Assembly (NCBI RefSeq): GCF_000430765.1
Contig: NZ_AUMQ01000016.1
Location: forward strand, 1-64,000
Length of the DNA stretch: 64,000 nucleotides
Direction of reading: 5' to 3'
Origin: Peribacillus kribbensis DSM 17871
GTDB lineage: Bacteria > Bacillota > Bacilli > Bacillales > DSM-1321
Within the stretch, counting starts at the first letter, position 1. Each line of letters begins with the position of its first letter. This document shows, piece by piece, positions 61,189-64,000 of this stretch. A program made the translations under genes and the position numbers. The notes under the pieces were generated by a model, which was given only the letters and a program-made list of their open reading frames with translations, had not been told where the DNA came from and searched no databases.

Positions 61189-61212
61189 TTCTTCTCCAGC
61201 CTTTTTCCTATT

Positions 61213-63465
61213 TTAGTCAAGGACCATAACCCTTTTAATATCGGCATTAATATCTATTAGTAATTGCTCATAATACTTCACGTACTTTGCTCTTGACTCT
61301 AGCTGAATTTGAACTTCTCCTAATACATTGTTCATATTCTTTGCAACTTTGTCCGTAAATTGTTTCCCTTCCTCAGATAATAGATTGGAAACCTTTCTAA
61401 TTTCATTCTCCAAAGCCTCAATTGTTTCTTTCACCACAAGAGACATAACCTTATTCTGTTTTTCCACAAGCTTATGTATTTCATCATTTTGAATGACACT
61501 TACAGAAAAGGCATCGGAAATCATTTCCTCATATTTGCTGCTATCCAAATTAAATTCTGGAATTGTTAACTTGTTTAATAAAATTTCAATTGGATTTAAC
61601 ATCTCATTTTCCCTTAAACTGCTATTCTTTAAATCAAGCAACTCTAAAATAGCTTTCTTAAGTTCCTTGCGTAATCCATCAATATTAATAATGGTATGAA
61701 ACGTATCGATAACATGCCTTTGAATAGCGACTGAGTAATTTCGGACATTATCTATAACTTGATTTACTTTGGCATAGTGATAAGTTACATTTTGATAATG
61801 ATCCTTCTTCCAGAGCCACCAGCCTGAAGAGTGCGAGTACTCGCTTTTGTTTTCCGATGTAATATCAACATTTTGATGATGCGCCTGTGCTTCCCTTAAA
61901 TCCTGCTGTAAATATCTTATCTTCCTCTGGAAACTGACGGCTTCCTTTTGGAAGATAAAATCAACATCTGCTTTGGAAGCATTAATTTTAGATGTCATTA
62001 GATTATACTTTTCTTCTAGCTGCTTTTGATCATAGTTAGTGATATTATCTAACCGAGTAACTGTCTCCGATTGAATTGTTTCAAGAATCTGTTTAAATCG
62101 TTTGCTTTGACCAGAAAGTGTGTCCTTTAATCTATTCTTTAGGATATCTTCTTTATCATTGAGTATAGATGGAAATTCTTTCTCTTTGATTCGATCGATA
62201 TTTGAAAGGTACTTAAACAGCTCTGGATCATTCTTCATTGCTGGAAAAGTTACCTTTAGTCGCTCGACAACATGGCCTTCAAGCTCGTCCAGATTCTTCA
62301 ATCTTTTATGACCTATGCTGTATAAAACAGACGAAATGAATTGTGGCGGCATATATTCTTTCAAGGAGAGGAGCGTTTTATTATTTGGATTTTTTTTTAA
62401 TTCTTCATCGACAATATGAAGGGCATGTCTTATCAGTTTATTCCTTAATTCCAAATACCCCTCTTCCAATACCCCGCCTGGTTTTAGGTTTAGTAATGCA
62501 TTGTCAAATTTGCTTCCAAGAATGATGCCTTTACGAATGCCTTCCGTCGGTAAAGTATTTACAATAAACTCCACGTCATGACTACTCATGAAACGACTAG
62601 CTCGGCTTAATAGGAAGATGGCATCGCATTGTCCTAAATATTTTCTTGTAACCATCCCACGAGAAACGATAGGATCGTTTGTTCCTGGTGTATCAATGAT
62701 TTCTAAATCCTTCAAACTTGGAACATCTAGATAAACATTGGTGCTTTTTACAATAGGTGTTAGTATACCAGTTGCCCCCACGTAATAACTAAGCCGGCCA
62801 ACTAAATCATCAATATTTTCAACTCCAATGATTGTTTCCGATTTCCCAAGGTAACTATCAACATCTAATCCGTTTTTCAACACAAGTTGAGTAAGCTCTT
62901 TACAGCCTGACTTTTCTTTAGGCACTCTTTCCTCTACATATCTCTTAATTTCTTCAGCAGAAATGTTGACCTTTTCTGCTGTATTAGAACTTTCTAAACT
63001 TAATCGTAAGGAAGAAAAAGGATTGGAATTTTCACTTCTTTTTTTCGCAATTAGTTCATTTTTGAACTTCTCGTAATCTAGGTCATATTGATGGGAGAGA
63101 TCTTCAATTGTTTCCCAGTCCTTACGGCTGTAGAAAAAAACTTCCGCCTTTAGATTTCTAGAATAGGATATTTTGGTCAAAGCGGCTGTCATCGGTGTTG
63201 GTGCCTCCGGCAGAATCTTTTTGCCTTCGAAGAGGAATGCATTTATAAAAGAGGACTTTCCAGCTTTCACTTCCCCAACAATACCAATTTTCAGCAATTT
63301 TTCTCCACGGACAATTCCCTCGATTTTTTCACGGAATTCAGACGAAAAGACATGCAAATCAGTAAGTACCTGATCAGAAATCAGTTCTGTTTTTGGTACA
63401 TATTTTTTTGAGATTTCCTCATATCTATTAATCATAATTTCATAATTGTGTTCCATATCGACCAC
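61213..63465 (-). CDS. Dynamin-like GTPase (long, LeoA-like)
   Basis: 750 aa. G1 GEVKAGKSS (64-72), switch Thr in EAPTPMTAALT, G3 DTPG (258-261). The G4 position reads GSKFD (317-321) rather than NKxD, so guanine specificity may be relaxed. A long coiled-coil/helical arm fills residues ~400-740. A Trp/Lys-rich hairpin (SSGWWLWKKDHYQN, near 560) could be a membrane paddle. The family includes LeoA of the LeoABC/Eleos group, reported in anti-phage defence and toxin-vesicle release. The start is GTG at 63465 or ATG at 63456. It is 3 bp after the upstream gene. Confidence 0.88.
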   Translation of the reverse strand: MVDMEHNYEIMINRYEEISKKYVPKTELISDQVLTDLHVFSSEFREKIEGIVRGEKLLKIGIVGEVKAGKSSFINAFLFEGKKILPEAPTPMTAALTKISYSRNLKAEVFFYSRKDWETIEDLSHQYDLDYEKFKNELIAKKRSENSNPFSSLRLSLESSNTAEKVNISAEEIKRYVEERVPKEKSGCKELTQLVLKNGLDVDSYLGKSETIIGVENIDDLVGRLSYYVGATGILTPIVKSTNVYLDVPSLKDLEIIDTPGTNDPIVSRGMVTRKYLGQCDAIFLLSRASRFMSSHDVEFIVNTLPTEGIRKGIILGSKFDNALLNLKPGGVLEEGYLELRNKLIRHALHIVDEELKKNPNNKTLLSLKEYMPPQFISSVLYSIGHKRLKNLDELEGHVVERLKVTFPAMKNDPELFKYLSNIDRIKEKEFPSILNDKEDILKNRLKDTLSGQSKRFKQILETIQSETVTRLDNITNYDQKQLEEKYNLMTSKINASKADVDFIFQKEAVSFQRKIRYLQQDLREAQAHHQNVDITSENKSEYSHSSGWWLWKKDHYQNVTYHYAKVNQVIDNVRNYSVAIQRHVIDTFHTIINIDGLRKELKKAILELLDLKNSSLRENEMLNPIEILLNKLTIPEFNLDSSKYEEMISDAFSVSVIQNDEIHKLVEKQNKVMSLVVKETIEALENEIRKVSNLLSEEGKQFTDKVAKNMNNVLGEVQIQLESRAKYVKYYEQLLIDINADIKRVMVLD

Positions 63466-63468
63466 ATC

Positions 63469-64000
63469 CTAAGCTAAGTTTTGTCTAATGCTTTCTAGCC
63501 TTTGAATATCGGATTTTAACTGATTAAGATATTCAGCTAATTCACTCTCTTTTTTCTCTTTACTATTAATTGATTGGTGTAGCGCTGACGATAAACTTAA
63601 CATTTCTTCTTCCATCTCTTGCTTAAACTTTTGTAAAAATTCATTCTTTACATTTTCTAAATTGTCTTCGATATTCCCACGAATTTTATTAGTAATTTGG
63701 GGGATGATTTGCGTTTCAACCTGCTCTTTCAATTTCTCAAGTTGGCGTTCCTCACTGCCAATACCAAGTACTTTTAAAATATCCGGCAGGAAAAATATAA
63801 TTAACTCAACCCACGGGGCCACCACACCTGTTATAATAGCCAATCCACCAACAGAAACTTTATATATCTTTTCAAAGCGTTTCATAAACTCTGCATTTTC
63901 TGCAAGCTTATTAAGCCCCTCTTGAACAAGTTCAATCGCAGCTCCTACTTTTTGTGATGATACATTTATGCCTTGGGCGATCTGATTAGCATCTAATAAT
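63469..64000 (-). CDS. Membrane/coiled-coil protein of the dynamin operon (partial, 5' end cut)
   Basis: An open frame continues from the right window edge. An internal ATG at 63885 would give 138 aa, but upstream codons (LLDANQIAQGINVSSQKVG, then LVQEGLNKLAENAEFMK) are in frame, without a stop and protein-like. The true start therefore lies beyond the window. It has a hydrophobic hairpin (VSVGGLAIITGVVAPWV and LIIFFLPDILKVLGIG) followed by a long coiled coil. It could be a membrane anchor for the GTPases or the tail of another dynamin-like protein. It lies 3 bp before the long GTPase gene. Confidence 0.75.
   Translation of the reverse strand, partial: LLDANQIAQGINVSSQKVGAAIELVQEGLNKLAENAEFMKRFEKIYKVSVGGLAIITGVVAPWVELIIFFLPDILKVLGIGSEERQLEKLKEQVETQIIPQITNKIRGNIEDNLENVKNEFLQKFKQEMEEEMLSLSSALHQSINSKEKKESELAEYLNQLKSDIQRLESIRQNLA

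Overview
The window is one stretch of a low-GC Gram-positive chromosome, most probably a Bacillaceae species (Bacillus in the broad sense). The first ~190 bp are the 5' end of a Bacillus-type 16S rRNA gene, on the minus strand behind two stacked rRNA promoters. Other support comes from the AGGAGG ribosome sites, the frequent TTG/GTG starts, a qoxABCD quinol oxidase and a SleB-type hydrolase. No genus can be fixed from this alone, and almost every gene lies on the minus strand.

Layout. 1-7.6 kb: rRNA leader, isochorismatase-family hydrolase, EVE-like/HNH endonuclease, a quinone/catechol-type detoxification operon (DoxX, LigB dioxygenase, MhqD-like hydrolase) with a divergent XRE-cupin regulator, a PrsW-type protease and a decaying 21-bp (heptad) repeat array. 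7.6-13.6 kb: qoxABCD and a secreted M14 peptidase. 14.3-30.5 kb: a long catabolic block of orphan AraC-type response regulator, XdhC, MocA, molybdenum hydroxylase (large, CoxG, FAD and FeS subunits), acyl/aryl-CoA ligase, enoyl-CoA hydratase, MFS transporter, aldehyde and alcohol dehydrogenases, R2-like diiron protein, UbiD and UbiX. 31-37.2 kb: wall hydrolase, unknown protein, ThDP enzyme, GAF-GAF-PAS-GGDEF-EAL protein. 37.8-41.6 kb: RibB-like/riboflavin-kinase fusion, HMG-CoA-lyase-family enzyme, a deletion scar of a LeuC/LeuD-type pair, CaiB-type CoA-transferase and an unknown small protein. 42.2-50.7 kb: two flavin reductases, two tandem pairs of a RutA/SfnG-like flavin monooxygenase plus a cysteine-less Spx/ArsC-like protein, aldehyde dehydrogenase and GntR regulator, read from a sigma-54 promoter opposite a PAS-AAA+ sigma-54 activator. 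51-57 kb: frameshifted PD-(D/E)XK-like gene, esterase/ATP-grasp/esterase operon, membrane protein, MazG-like hydrolase. 57.4-64 kb: an operon of two dynamin-like GTPases, a TPR/Sel1 protein and a membrane/coiled-coil protein cut by the window end.

How it fits together. The 14-50 kb region looks like a catabolic island built on flavin, prenyl-FMN and molybdenum chemistry. Two-component flavin oxygenases open or oxidise a substrate, aldehyde dehydrogenases oxidise the products, and CoA ligase, CoA-transferase, hydratase and lyase feed carbon to central metabolism. The substrate cannot be read from sequence. The most unusual items are the cysteine-less Spx-like proteins paired one-to-one with the monooxygenases, the riboflavin kinase fused to a RibB-like domain that has lost its catalytic loop, the sigma-54 control circuit, and the tandem dynamin operon, which may be a defence or membrane-remodelling system.
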